Assembly (NCBI GenBank): GCA_003290165.1
Contig: QNQO01000606.1
Coordinates: 434,001 to 498,000 of the forward strand
Source: Berberis thunbergii
Lineage: Eukaryota; Streptophyta; Magnoliopsida; Ranunculales; Berberidaceae
Direction: 5' to 3'
Length of the DNA: 64,000 bases
Notes under the pieces: model-generated
What the model saw: only the letters and a program-made list of their open reading frames with translations
What the model was told of the DNA's origin: nothing
Databases searched by the model: none
Program-made: the position numbers and the translations under genes
Shown: in pieces, positions 37,529 to 48,791 of the stretch
Numbering within the stretch: the stretch's first letter is position 1
Layout: each line of letters opens with the position of its first letter

Positions 37529-37536
37529 TAAGAATT

Positions 37537-38449
37537 ACATACCCTCATTTTCTACAATCATGAGAGTTTGAAAGAACATTTACTTAAAGACTATCTAAAC
37601 TTTGGAGTGACCCCAATAAAATATTATAAAAACTTAGCAAAAAATGAATAAATTAATTATGTACAAAGATACTCTAAAATTTTTGGCTCGTGTTCAAATG
37701 AATTTTTAGATACCCGTAAAAATTGAAAACTCAAGCGATCCACATGAAGACGAGTTTTATTTATTTATTTTTAAGTTACAAGTGTAGTGCATCTGTATAT
37801 ATATAAAATCACACTAGTCCCACAATCAAGAGATATTGTCCCGTGCCTCGCCAGCGCGGAGGAGTAGCATATAAGCAGCTAATTGAATCTTTCCTTTTAC
37901 TATACTATAAGTCAGTGCAGATAGAGGAGATTAGATTCTTGTATCCTCATAAAAGGAGGTATAAGGGGATACTCAAAGTAAAGGCTAAGCAGTAAGAGCC
38001 GCTCAACACTAACTAATGTCTTATAAGTAGAAGAGATGAAAGATATAAAAGGCTTTACTCCATTCCCCTTGCTCATGGTAGCCCTTGAAAAGAATGACAC
38101 TTGGGATCTTGTTGCTCTTCTTCTTGGAAAGAGGCTCATTGGTAGTATGTTTACACCTATTAGGAATGAGAATCTATTTTAATTAATTAAAATAATCATA
38201 ACAAATTACGTAATAACTGTTATTTCGGAAAATGTTTTAGACGCCTATATGAAAGGTAGGAACTCATCATGAGGAAATCCTTTTTATTTTTAATTTTTAA
38301 AGACCCCACAGGAGGTCGTTCATATTGTAGATCCTTAACTGATGTGTTTCAAATTCAAAATATATCTTTTAAAGTATTCACTATAGGAGTTTTTTGCACT
38401 CTAAAATTATAGTGCAAATTAATTTGAGAATTTTGAGGCGTTACTAATA
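37537..38449. other. Intergenic, no gene
   Basis: AT-rich sequence between two hAT copies. The minus-strand open frame at 37912-38139 shows no family match. Confidence 0.5.
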
Positions 38450-38457
38450 GGGGCGGG

Positions 38458-39787
38458 CAAATGAATCGAGGAACTGCGAATCCAAACCAAACTGGCTCGA
38501 TTTGCTCCAAACAGTCTGATTCTTATTTTGTATATTAATAAAGGGTCCGGATCCCTTGTAGAACGGTTTGAGTCTAAAATCAAACAGTTCGATTCCAACC
38601 CATTTTATATAACATTATACACGTGTCTTATCCTGATTGGGGATTACAAAATTTTATTGTGTGCTCAGGAACATCACATCACTCACAAATCACAAGTTAC
38701 CGAGTTTGTCTTCAACTAGAAAAGAGTAGAAAGTGCAGACCAATATGTTACGATCCTTGTTATGGACCTTCTCCTCCTGAAAAGCTCGGGCTTTTGGGTG
38801 AGTTGGTTGGTTCATAACAATTGGTATCAGAGCCAACCCCACATCCAAGGTTCGATTTCCGGCAGGGGCGACCTATAGGCTGGATTAAAATAATTTAGAA
38901 TTGTGTATGGGCATAGTGCTAAGTTGTTGAATATTGGTAGCTTAGAGAAGGTTCACTGGGCCAGTGTCGATAGAGTGGGCCGACGAGGATGACAACTTTG
39001 GAAATGTAGGGCAATGTTACGATGCTTGTTATGGACCTTCCCCTCCTGAATAGCTCGGGCTTTTGGAAGAGTTGGTTGGTTCATAACACAATAACTAGGC
39101 TCTGAAATTGTCCACAATAAAACTCTAAACCAATCTTTGTGATCAAAACTCCTTCGCTTTATTTTAATACACGATCATTACCACTTGTGATTCAAACCTC
39201 ACCACTCTCCTTCTTTTTCCATATGAGCTACTACATTTCTCGGTTCTTTCTTCAAGAAATCCGAGTGTTTTCTTCTTAGATTTGCACTTTAGTTTCAATT
39301 TCAGAGGTATGATTTTGTTTCATTTTCTACTTGTTGATCTATCTAGTTGGTGAACATTTGATCATGTAGTTGGTGGTCATCTAACAAATTCTAGTGTTTT
39401 CTTGTGTTCTTATTGATCGTGATGTTTTGATGAATGTTTGGAAGAGATATGAGGATTTGATCACTTTGTTTTTTTTTTTTTTTTTTTTTTACTAATTTGA
39501 CTTTTGACCAAATTCTGGTATTTTTTGTGTGTTTTTAGCTATTACTACTCGTTCCTTCAAGACAACTTCTTCTTCTCCAAATTCACTCTCACAATCACTG
39601 TGTCTTTCTTTTTCCATGAAAAACTAAAAGTTTGTTCAACCTTTTCGTTTAGGGTTTCTTCAATTTATGATTTTAATTACAATGTTGCCTCCTATGTGCT
39701 TTTTAAATGCCTATGTGAGTTTTAACTTAAATATGTGAAGTCAAAAAATTCAGTTGAACCATAGGAACTAGACCATACCCACCCTTA
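38458..39787. mobile_element. hAT-type transposon (1.33 kb) with nested SMART element
   Basis: Ends TAGGGGCGGGC and TAAGGGTGGG (reverse complement). Flanking octamers GTTACTAA and TTTACGAT match at 5 of 8, so the TSD is eroded. The left subterminal region (GGAACTGCGAATCCAAACC, CACGTGTCTTATCCTGATTG) is shared with the hAT at 8361. A leader-like segment ends in CAG/GTATGA near 39306. A run of T lies at about 39470-39490. Confidence 0.72.
38746..39088 (+). mobile_element. SMART/TRIM-like miniature LTR retrotransposon, copy 2 (343 bp)
   Basis: 74-bp LTRs at 38746-38819 and 39015-39088 (TGTTACGATCCTTGTTATGG to GGTTCATAACA). A perfect 5-bp TSD CAATA (38741-38745 and 39089-39093). Primer-binding site TTGGTATCAGAGCC follows the left LTR, and a short purine-rich tract (AATGTAGGGCAA) precedes the right one. 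Same family as 8975-9318, opposite orientation. Confidence 0.95.
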
Positions 39788-39854
39788 TTTACGATAGATG
39801 ATATAAAGTACTCTAATTACAAACTTTTGATAAAAGTCAAATGTGTAACAAAAT

Positions 39855-40004
39855 GCTAGGAAACCAAGTTTTTGCAACCAGGATGACGTGTCATGATCTG
39901 GAAAGAATGATGAAATCCCCAAAGATTTTGTGTATCTCAAAGTTGTAAAAAAAACTCCTCTAACGATGCCATATCATCCTGGTTGCAAAACATGGTTTCC
40001 TAGC
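39855..40004. mobile_element. Short MITE (150 bp) with long inverted ends
   Basis: Inverted repeats of about 40 bases: GCTAGGAAACCAAGTTTTTG..CAACCAGGATGA on the left and GCTAGGAAACCATGTTTTG..CAACCAGGATGA on the right (reverse complement). No clear TSD. It could fold into a long hairpin. Confidence 0.75.
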
Positions 40005-41164
40005 CTCACTCAATGTTTAATTGTCCATGAAAATATTTGATTTACAGTTGGTAAATCATGAATACTTATTCTTCTTTGAAATCACTTTCCCCAACTATAT
40101 GGGAATAAACTTTTAATGGTATCAACACAAAAGTAATTTAATAAATATATAAATGTTACAAATAATAAATAAATAAATAAATAAATATTTTGTAACAATC
40201 TGGTTAGTTGTTGGGACCTATGTATTTGAATAAATTTATGTTAAAAAAAAGTAATAATGATAATCCTGTGAAACAGTGTACTATTTGAAATCTCATTGAA
40301 TGTTTATGTTATAATTTTTTAACTTTTGGATGTTTATGTTATGAAAAGGATTGTTTCCATTAACGCCTTGTCTCCTCTTCCAACACAACTACTTCTCTAT
40401 TGCAAATGGCGATTGCTCATAATATTTGCATTGAAGAACCAAAAAAAAAAAATCTCTATCAGAAATTGAAGTAAAAAAGTTGCATTTTATGTTGAGACCA
40501 AATCAGTGCACCAAAACGATGGGTTTAAGGATGAAATTGACTACAAATCTTACAACCTGTGTTCAAAGCAAATGAAATTGACTGGTCTTTAACATTTTTT
40601 ATTTATTTTTTGGAGAAATGGAGAAACAAATTGAAGATAATACTCTAAAAGTGTCAAAGTGTTATGTTGAAACCACTTTGAATGGCAGATTTTCATTTCC
40701 CATGTAATCAACTGAGTTCTCCCATCGAAATGATCCACCACTTTGGATGAATAATTTAGAACATCCAAAGGACTTACTAGTTCTTAGCATCATAGTGACC
40801 CACCCCACCAATTCAGATTACATAAATGGAACTATAATTTTGGACTTTCAATCTAGACCATTTGGGTGACTTATTAATTCTTTTACAGTAAAATGATTTT
40901 CTTGAAATAAAGAAAAAAGTTAGTGTCTGTCTGGAATGCAAGTGTCTCAAAATGCTAAGAGACCATGAGTGAGTGACATGATAGAAATCACCAAAAAGGA
41001 CCTTGATGAGGAGGACGAGGTTAAGTTTTGGCTTATGTACATGCATGCATAGTGTACAAAAACACAACAAGTACAAGTTATACACTAATCTCTAGTTGCA
41101 TATTGAATACTTTCATTTGCAGATTCATGTGACCTCCATACTCACAATCGCAGACTAAAATGCA
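40005..41164. other. Intergenic, no gene
   Basis: AT-rich with (AAAT)n near 40165-40190. No coding match; the minus-strand frame at 40813-41085 is unsupported. Confidence 0.5.
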
Positions 41165-41680
41165 AGTATAATAACAAAAATCGCAGCGGCAACTACGACC
41201 CTATCCAAAATCACCTAGAAAGACTACTACAGAGTGACACATCTGATCTTAATGATTCCATTCACAGGAACCGTTGCGATATGACAAAAATCAGACTCTA
41301 TCCGTTTTAATAAAAATTGTTTGAGCTAAATTTAAATTTTTTTTGTAATTTCTATGGTTTAGGTACACTCTTAAGAGATACAATTTATTGTTGAAACAGA
41401 TTTTGGACATTGTCCTCAAACATCTATATTTCTTGTCCAAAATATGGTTTGACAATAGATTTTATTTGTTAAGAGTATATTTAAACCATAGAATTTGCAA
41501 AAAGTTAAAATTTGGCTCCAACAAATTTTTTTTTTAAATGGACAAAGTCTGGTTTTTGTCCCATCGCAGCGAAACCTGCAATTAGGATCGCATGTGTCGC
41601 TGCATTTACTATGACTATTAAAATCACGTTTGCACCCTAAGTTGTGATTTTTGTTGTTGTGTTTGCACGGACCGATGATT
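41165..41680. repeat. Large imperfect foldback (inverted repeat)
   Basis: The left arm (about 41276-41411) and right arm (about 41435-41570) are imperfect reverse complements around a short loop: TTTTGGACATTGTCC / TTGTCCAAAATATGG, TCTTAAGAG / TTAAGAGT, CTATGGTTTAG / TTAAACCATAG, ATATGACAAAAATCAG / CTGGTTTTTGTCCCAT. Weaker pairing extends outward to about 41165 and 41680 (TGACACAT versus ATGTGTCG). It may be a foldback element or a MITE. Confidence 0.75.
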
Positions 41681-41876
41681 TTGGGTATCTCTTGCAAGGA
41701 TTGGTCTTTATCGCATGGTCCACCATGATGTGGGGTATTTCTATCCACCTATTATTTCCACTTTTCCTTTGTCTATGAAAAACAAATGTGAATATTGAAA
41801 AACACCAGTAGCTTTTTAGGAAGTGATGATGCATACATGGAACTCTGCCATGGTTGCATATTCAAAATAAAATTAC

Positions 41877-41957
41877 TTGGGAAGACAAATAGAATTGTTT
41901 GGGAAGACTAAAAGAATGGCTTGGGAAGACAAATAGAATTGTTTTGGAAGACAAATG
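41877..41957 (+). repeat. Tandem TTGGGAAGACAAATAGAA units
   Basis: About four imperfect copies of a 20-27 base unit (TTGGGAAGACAAATAGAATT) ending just upstream of the TATA box at 41975. The position is suggestive of an upstream promoter repeat. Confidence 0.75.
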
Positions 41958-41974
41958 TCATTTAAGTTGAGCAT

Positions 41975-41983
41975 TATAAAAGG
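41975..41983 (+). promoter_or_regulatory. TATA box upstream of the small acidic ORF
   Basis: TATAAAAGG is a near-perfect plant TATA box, 80 bases before the ATG at 42055. Initiation would fall near 42007, in TCATCACCAATTC. The leader has three GATAAG motifs (42025-42041). Confidence 0.55.
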
Positions 41984-42054
41984 GGAGTAGTCTATTAGCA
42001 TTCATCACCAATTCAAGAGAAATAAGATAAGATAAGATAAAGAGAAAAATAGCA

Positions 42055-42339
42055 ATGTTCAAAGAAGAAAACTCAGACAAAGAATGGGATGAAATGTGTG
42101 ATCTAGAAGACGACTCTTTCTGGGATGATGATCCTCACTTGTCATCATCTTCAATTGATGAGGAGGACGATGATGAAGAAGAACAGTCAGAGGAGGAGGA
42201 GGACAATGAATCATCATCGTCCTCTGATGAGGATGATGATGATTGTGGGAATTCGTTAGTGGACAACTACTCCTTTGATGAAAAGGGTCGTGAACGTCAT
42301 CCTCTGAAGCAATTTGTTGGGCGCCTCGTAGACAATTAA
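42055..42339 (+). CDS. Small acidic Ser/Asp/Glu-rich protein, unrecognised
   Basis: 94 codons from MFKEENSDKEWDEMCDLEDD to VDN. The middle is two thirds Asp, Glu and Ser (for example SSSSIDEEDDDEEEQSEEEE), and the C-terminus is basic (GRERHPLKQFVGRLV). It has no membrane segment, signal peptide or known domain. A well-formed TATA box, leader and upstream repeats make it a credible gene, in the intergenic space and on the opposite strand to both neighbours. It could equally be a frame inside a transposon: a MULE-like end lies at about 42853. Function unknown. Confidence 0.4.
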   Translation: MFKEENSDKEWDEMCDLEDDSFWDDDPHLSSSSIDEEDDDEEEQSEEEEDNESSSSSDEDDDDCGNSLVDNYSFDEKGRERHPLKQFVGRLVDN

Positions 42340-42982
42340 TGTAGTTTTCTTGTAATATTTAAAAATATTAATGTTTAATGTTTGTTTTTGTGTTTATGTA
42401 CTGTAATATTTTTTTTATTTCTAAAATTCCAATTTGTGTTTGTTAATTCATGACATTTTGTTGTGAAGAAAATAAGATAGGAGAAGAAAAAATGCATCAA
42501 CCGAGTGAGGTGGAAGGGACAGATGGTGTGGTCGACGGTGGTAGGGTGGTGATGATTGTTAATGGAGAAGAGATGGAGAGAGGATAAGGATAAGAAAAAG
42601 AAGGAAATCAAAGAAAAAACAGAGAAGAAAATAAGAAGAAGAAAATAGGAGAAAATGAGGAATAAATGAGAAAAATAATAAGAAGAAGATGAGAGAAAGA
42701 GATTTGACCGGCGTTGGGGGCAGAGTGTTGGGGGTGCTTGATGGAGAACAGAGAGGGGTTAGGTTTTTTTTGTTTATATTGGTAGTGTCCTTTAGAAAGT
42801 AAGGGGTTGGTGGTGTCTATCAGTGGAAATGGTGGTGTTATTTAGCAGAAGCCAAATATATATGGATGAGTTAGATATACGTGGGTGGTTTTATGAAGAA
42901 ATAAGACAGTGATGTTCGAATGAATGATATCATGCAAATCTTATATATAGTGATGATAAATCAAATTGTCACCCGATCGTGG
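42340..42982. other. GA-rich spacer ending in a MULE-like terminus
   Basis: GA-rich from 42460 to 42700. The sequence ending at 42853 (TTGGTGGTGTC, CAGTGG, GGTGGTGTTATTTAG) resembles the right end of the MULE at 33383-34426. I could not find the matching left end, so it is a relic or a rearranged copy. Confidence 0.4.
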
Positions 42983-43021
42983 CCATACACGTTGCGCAAA
43001 CCATCATAACTAACGATGGTT

Positions 43022-43230
43022 GTTACGAATAAAATATGTCGTGGCGGGAATCACTCCCCCAAGGATGCACCTCAATTAAGAGAGGACTATTACAAAGGAT
43101 ATAAGTCATGACATGAATTATTCCCCCAAGGACACATCGCAATTATGAGAGGACCGTTACGACTGAGATAAGTCATGGCCGGAATCACTCCCCCAAGGAC
43201 ACATCTAAATGAAGGAGGAGACCGTTATAA
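43022..43230 (+). repeat. Tandem repeats within the left LTR
   Basis: Three imperfect units of about 70 bases (GTCATGGCGGGAATCACTCC, CCAAGGACACATC, GAGAGGACCGTTAC). The same three-unit array occurs in the right LTR at about 44935-45145. Confidence 0.8.
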
Positions 43231-43915
43231 TAAACGTCCCCCTTCAATGGCCATTCGAGCTTAAGTCATGCACATAGTTGAATACGCTCATTATATAACG
43301 TAAAAAAAAATGTATGAGAAGGACATTCCAGGAATACAATGCAAAATCAACTGAACTATATTCTATCCAAATTGAGTCTTCTCCCACAGTTAACCGACTT
43401 AAGCATCAGAGTGCCTTCGCCCACCAAAAAGGTGGTCTTTGGCAATCTAACTTTGTTTTGCAGGTCAGATCTCTAGGAGGACGGATTGAATGCATCAGTT
43501 TGGCACCGTCCGTGGGGAATGACAATTTCCTTAAAAATGAAAAGCCTATGTTTGATCACAACTTAGCAACAAGATGAGAGCGTGTGCTTGGACATGTTGT
43601 CGTTGTCACATTAGCTGTCGTAAACATTGTGGTTGACCATAACCAGACATGTTACGATTGTCCAGAGTAATTTCTTGGCGAAGTATTTTATAAAAAAAAC
43701 AAGCTAATTTTGAATCCATTTGTGTTGTGGATCTTATTCAAATGGAGATTATGGAAACTGTTAAAGCTGAATTAGTTTACATTTTTTACTTGACAAATTT
43801 TCAGATTCCAATATTCTATTCCATCGTGTTTAAATCATTAACTTGTATTATGCAAGTTAGGCAGGTGATCCAGGTACATGTGGATACAATAATGTAAAAC
43901 TAAATATTTTTTCAT

Positions 43916-44010
43916 TGGTGTACTAGCTGAGTTCGTAGAGGTGTTGCTCAGTGAACCTCAGGTCACAAGTTCAAACTCGGCCAACAATATAATTATCAAT
44001 TTATGGTTTT
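43916..44010 (+). repeat. Possible tRNA-derived SINE fragment
   Basis: TAGCTGAGTTCGTAGAGG resembles a pol III A box, and GTCACAAGTTCAAACTCGGCC, some 35 bases later, resembles a B box. There is no full tRNA fold, so it would be a SINE head inside the LTR element. Confidence 0.4.
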
Positions 44011-44029
44011 GTTGACCGTTCTGGTCTTT

Positions 44030-44420
44030 GGCAAGTCGTCTGCTAGTCCGAATAGAAGCTAGTTTGCGGTCCGCAAGCCAGCTGGAGGCTAGTCCGATTG
44101 GAGACTATTCCACAGTTACACAAGCCAGACTAGAAACTAGTCCAATTGGAGGATAGTCCGCAGGTCCGCTAGTCCGATTGGAGACTAGTCCGTAGGTCCG
44201 CAAGTCCGAATGAAGACTAGTCTGATTGGAGACTTGTTCGCAGGTTCGACTAGAGACTAGTCGGATTAGAGACTGGTCTACAGGACCTCAAGCCCGACTA
44301 GAGACTGGTCTGCAGAACTGATTGGAGACTAGTCCTACAGGAAATAGGTGCGACAAGAGACAGGCCCGATAGGAATCTGGTTCGACAGGAAATGGATCCG
44401 ACAAGAATAAGGTCCATAGA
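44030..44420 (+). repeat. Minisatellite with GACTAGTCCGATTGGA units
   Basis: Many imperfect copies of GACTAGTCCGATTGGA and CCGCAGGTCCGCAAG, unit size variable (about 17-36 bases), in the interior of the LTR element. Confidence 0.85.
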
Positions 44421-44429
44421 TCCAACAGA

Positions 44430-44840
44430 AGACTAGTCACACTAACTTCATCTGGTCCTGACTCATGCAGCTGATTACGATGATTTGTCAAATGACTTCA
44501 TATGGTACATGTTCATGCAGCTTACTATGATGATTTGGCAGATGACTTCACCTAGTAACAAACTCACGTAGCTGACTACGATGACTCGTCACACAGACGA
44601 CATCAAGTCCGAACTCACGAAGTCCAAGTACAATGACTTGTCACAAAAATCTTCATCTGGTCTGAACTCACAAAATTCGGCCACGATGACTTGTCACACA
44701 AATCTTCATCTAGTATGAACTCATGCAGTCCAACTCTGATGATTTCATCTGGTCCAAACTCACACAGTCCGACTCCGATGATTTGCCACACTGACTTCAC
44801 AATATGACTAGGGAAAGCCATCATGTCGCTACTCAGGTTC
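44430..44840 (+). repeat. Minisatellite with CTGACTACGATGACTTGTCAC units
   Basis: About seven imperfect units of roughly 55 bases with ACTTCATCTGGTCC, AACTCACGCAG and CGATGACTTGTCACAC. Adjacent to, but different from, the array at 44030-44420. Confidence 0.85.
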
Positions 44841-45604
44841 TGACGATTGACAAGTTAGTGGCCACGAAAGCGAGCTTAGCAACTGATGATACACGTGGTG
44901 CAAACCATCATAACTAGATATGATCGTTATGAATAAAATAAGTCGTGGCAGGATTCACTCCCCTAAGGGCACAACTAAATTAAGAAATGACCGTTACAAA
45001 GGATATAAGTCATAGCAGGAATCACTCCCCTAAGGACATATCTCAATTATGAGAGGATCATTACGAAGGAGATATGTCATGGTGGGAATCACTCTCCCAA
45101 GGACACATGTCAATGAAGGAGGAAACCGTTATAATAAATGTCCCCCTTTATTACGCCATTCGAGCTTAAGTCATGCACATAGTTGAATGCACTCATTATA
45201 TAAGGTAAAGGAAAAGGTATGAGAATGACATTATAGGAACACAATGCAAAATCAACATAACTGTACTATGTCCAAATTGAGTCTTCTCCCACAGATAACT
45301 AACTTAAGCATTGAAATGTCTTCAACCATAAAAAAAGGTGGTCTTTGACAATCTAACTCTGTTTTACTTTTACAAGTCAGACTCTAGGAAGATGGATTTG
45401 GACACATTATATAGTAGTGGTGATGTACTATGATCATTATCGAGGGAATGATGCTAGATACCTCCCCAATCTAGCTTGTCTTTTTATAGTGTGCTTTACA
45501 TGGCTGCTGAGTAAGCAAAGCCATGCCAATAACCTAAATATTAAGGACTCATCAAGTTAGTTAAAAAAAAACTGTAGTGTTTTTGGAAACTACATGGTGT
45601 TTCA

Positions 45605-46517
45605 CTAGTGACGGAGCCTGAATTTTTGTTGGAGGGGGCGGAGTAATGAATAACAGTTAATCAATGATAATATAACAATTAATTACTTTAATACAATTTT
45701 TAAAATTTTGAACAATACATAAATAATACCAATTGCTAAACAAAACTCCATCTAATCTACGAGGGAAGAAAATGTATCCAACAAACTAGTTTGTAGGAGC
45801 ACAAAAGTTAAATATATGGGGAACAAATTAAATTAATATATAAAGTCATCCGGCAAAAAATAACTTCAAATGTGAAATTATATATTTGCAAAAAAAAAAC
45901 AAATGGTTATTTGCTATTTGTCCACTATAAAAAATAGCTAATTAGAGGTTACCCCAACATTCACCACTTTGCAGTCTCCCCCAGAACTAGCGTTGACTAT
46001 CAAAATGCTCACGTTGATTACCAAAATTCCCTTCAAACAATAAGCCATAGATGAACATCAAGATACAAAGATTTATCTTGACAAAAAATTAATGGGTTTA
46101 AAATTTTCATGTATCTCCATAAAAATCATCTGAAAAAAAAACGAAAGTAGACCTCAATATACGGATTCATGTCAAGAAAATACTTAAAGAAACCTTCTTC
46201 CTCAAAATAGAAAAGGGAGGTTGGGGTCTTGGTGGCTGGTGGCGATGATGGGAAAGGAAAATAAATCAAGCAGAAAGGGAGGGAAAGGAAGGAGATGAGA
46301 CAAAATGATTGTTGTTATCGTGGTAAACAGAGAAAGGGAACATAAAAGAAGAAAAGGGCGAGAGGGGTCGTCGATGTCGCAGGGAATAGAGGGAGAGATG
46401 AAGGGGTTGGACGAGATGACGTGATCGGCGTCGCAACGTGGGCAAATCACAAATAACCCAATTTTTTTTAAAAGTCAAATGGACAAGTGCCCCCACCTAG
46501 ATTCGTGCCTGTGTTCA
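45605..46517. mobile_element. Probable hAT-type element (about 0.9 kb)
   Basis: The left end AGTGACGGAGCCTGAA is followed by GGAGGGGGCGGAG; the right end (reverse complement) ACAGGCACGAATCTAGG is followed by TGGGGGC. Possible TSD TGTTTCAC versus TGTTCACT with a slip. Boundaries are approximate. Open frames on the minus strand here are low-complexity. Confidence 0.45.
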
Positions 46518-47590
46518 CTCTGTTCTCCAACTCCTCCCCATCCAACTGAAAGTCCTCGCTCCCTCTCCCTTTCCAAGCACACTGGTTGTTATTCTTGATG
46601 CACTCTTTAAACATTGGCGAAATACTGATATATATTTGATCCCTATTTTATTGAAGTCAAAGGTACGTAGATTCGATTTTTTTTTTTTTTTGTAATAGTA
46701 GTCAGCAACAATAGTAGTAGTAATAATCTGGTTCCATTATGTAGTTTTTAGGGAGTGACTGTAAAAATAAAAGGCCAGAAATTATCAACTTATATAGCCT
46801 AACACATCTAGCAATTGGTTGGTCATAATTAGAATATTAATAAAAAAAAGTCATTGTTGATCATAAAAATATAAAAATAGGTTTTCTATTTATTTAGAAA
46901 GGGTAAAAATGTCCTATAACTTTTTGAGTTAACCTGAGTTAATAAAAGAGTATTTATTGGTCATATAAGTATAAAAGTATGCACAAATTAGCAATTACAT
47001 CAACTATGATATCTAAATAGTCTATTTTGTGAAAAATAGGCCTTGAAAGTCATTTTCCGTTTAGATATTACATGCATTTACTAGGTGGTCTGATGATTGT
47101 TTATCTACCACACGTAGCACAATTTTTAGGCCATTCCATCAAGTTTATCTGACTTAACCGTACACAAACTTTAGTTATGCAGTCTAGACTACCCAGTAAC
47201 ACTTGGGAACATGCTAGGTATGTTGCCAATTTGTTTCAACTTCGTCCCACTTCGTACTATAAGTTCTCACTTGTACAATTTTGTGATGAGTTATTAACCT
47301 AAGTTTCTATCTATGCAAATTTGGTTGTATGGTAACGTCTTCACTACTAGATTTGTTGATTGATCATTTGAATAGACAATTTTCAACCGTTAAGGGGAAA
47401 TAAGCAAGAATAACATAGTGATATAGAAGGGTGTGAATTATCATGAAATATTTTCACTTTGCCTCATTTGGATTCAAGAACAACCCAATTTGATTACTAG
47501 ATTAAGAGAATATTATATTTTCATAAAATTGTGATTTAATTACCTGATGCATTTAATAATGTAGCCAAAGTGACAAACTTAATCAAAATT
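46518..47590. other. Intergenic, no gene
   Basis: AT-rich spacer with a T run at about 46680-46691. No coding or bounded repeat recognised. Confidence 0.5.
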
Positions 47591-47594
47591 TTAT

Positions 47595-48300
47595 CCTAGG
47601 AGGAGAAACTTTGAATAAAGCAGACAGTGAATCTAAGACACGCCATAAGCTTGGTAGACTCATAGGTTCCAAAGATTCACTATTTGGAATAAGAAAATGA
47701 ATAACAAATCATGCCCTAATAAAACTGTCAAAGAAATGGTAACTGAAACTTATGTAGAAGGTGTACAAACTTTGAATGAAGTTGTAACTAAATTCCATAT
47801 GTAGTTTTACATAACATTCTTACAGTGGTCATTTTTAAAACTCCACATTCTCCACAACCCCATAAGTGGTTGTCCATGTCCTTGCAGTGGCAATGAAAGT
47901 CCTTGAAGCGACTAAAAAAACCCTTGAAGATGCTCATGTGCTTGATAATAATGACATATTCACATATATGTAGATACCGACATCTGAAAGGGCAATGATA
48001 ATGATATTGAACCACATAACATCTATGAATGTTAACAATTGATAAATGATTGGCCAAAAATGAAATTTTGATATCCAAGCTGTATATTTGGACAAACATC
48101 AAAATGTGTAATCCCGTTGGTTTCAAAAGGGTGTTTCTAGGAAACATAAATGAGATTTCCAGATTTAAGGCAAGACTCGTGGTATAATGGTCCCTGCAGA
48201 ATTATTACATTGATTATGATGGAACATACTTCCCTATTAAGGATAAAAATATATTTAAGTAACTGAAGTCATGTAGTTTTGAAAAAATTGGATATAAAAC
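47595..48300 (+). pseudogene. Ty1/copia reverse-transcriptase relic
   Basis: A plus-strand frame over 48120-48230 reads GVFLGNINEISRFKARLVV, a stop, then IDYDGTYFPIKDK. It matches the start of copia RT (rFKARLVA...GIDY-ETFSPV). The stretch from 47595, where similar decayed sequence precedes RT, is assigned loosely. Several stops are present; no LTRs were found. Confidence 0.5.
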
Positions 48301-48673
48301 TGACTACATATTTTGGGAATTAAAATTGGACATTTGCATAAAAATCCAAGGATTTACTTTATGTGAAGCAAAGAAAGATAAATCATTAAAACTTAGTCCG
48401 TATTGCACAAATAAGTTTTTACAAAGATCACAATACAATTACGCATCTGTCATGCTCCAATTTGTTTTTCTTGAACTATATAATTTCATATCATAGCATG
48501 CAACTTATTTTTATTTAGATCTTGAGATTATTCATGTCAACTAAATTGTTGACCAAGTGAATGTTTGCTTCTTGGATACCTTCCTTTGGGAATGTAGCCG
48601 ATTAGCTTTGTCTCAGCTTTAGAGAGTTTTATAGTAGCACTATTGGAGATTTATTTATTCACTTATTCTAGAG

Positions 48674-48791
48674 AGCCAGACCCACAACGTCAGGCCTGCC
48701 CATCACCATCCATCATCCTAGAGATAGATCCATTTTTAACATCTCTAGGATGATGGATAGTGATGGACCGGCCTGGCGCTGTGGGCAGAAA
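48674..48791. repeat. Perfect-looking hairpin (family 1, copy A)
   Basis: Arms of about 50 bases, left 48674-48725 and right 48741-48791, around a 15-base loop. Shared arm core: CCATCATCCTAGAGAT and CAGGCC. Same core as the hairpin at 59478-59600. Confidence 0.85.

Larger units (their letters stand above)
42983..45406 (+). mobile_element. Non-autonomous LTR retrotransposon with minisatellite interior
   Basis: LTRs at about 42983-43497 and 44887-45406 align over their length (CAAACCATCATAACTA, GGAATCACTCC, AAGTCATGCACATAGTTGAA, TGAGTCTTCTCCCACAG). The left LTR is followed by TTTGGCACCGTCCGTGGGGA, close to the primer-site region of Tat/Athila-type gypsy elements (GGCGCCGTCTGTGG). The 1.4-kb interior holds no coding sequence but two tandem-repeat blocks and a SINE-like piece. 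Left boundary approximate; no TSD identified. Confidence 0.75.

Noticed and set aside
38820..38880. tRNA-like sequence (TATCAGAGCC and GGTTCGATTTCC)
   Set aside because: It is the primer-binding site and interior of a SMART element, with no tRNA cloverleaf.
42983..43230. CRISPR-like regularly spaced repeats
   Set aside because: Units are contiguous imperfect tandem repeats within an LTR of a plant genome, without unique spacers.
46202..46496. Minus-strand open frames with a CPRCDADH-like start
   Set aside because: They overlap in two frames, are low complexity in Ser/Pro/Phe, and lie inside a probable transposon.
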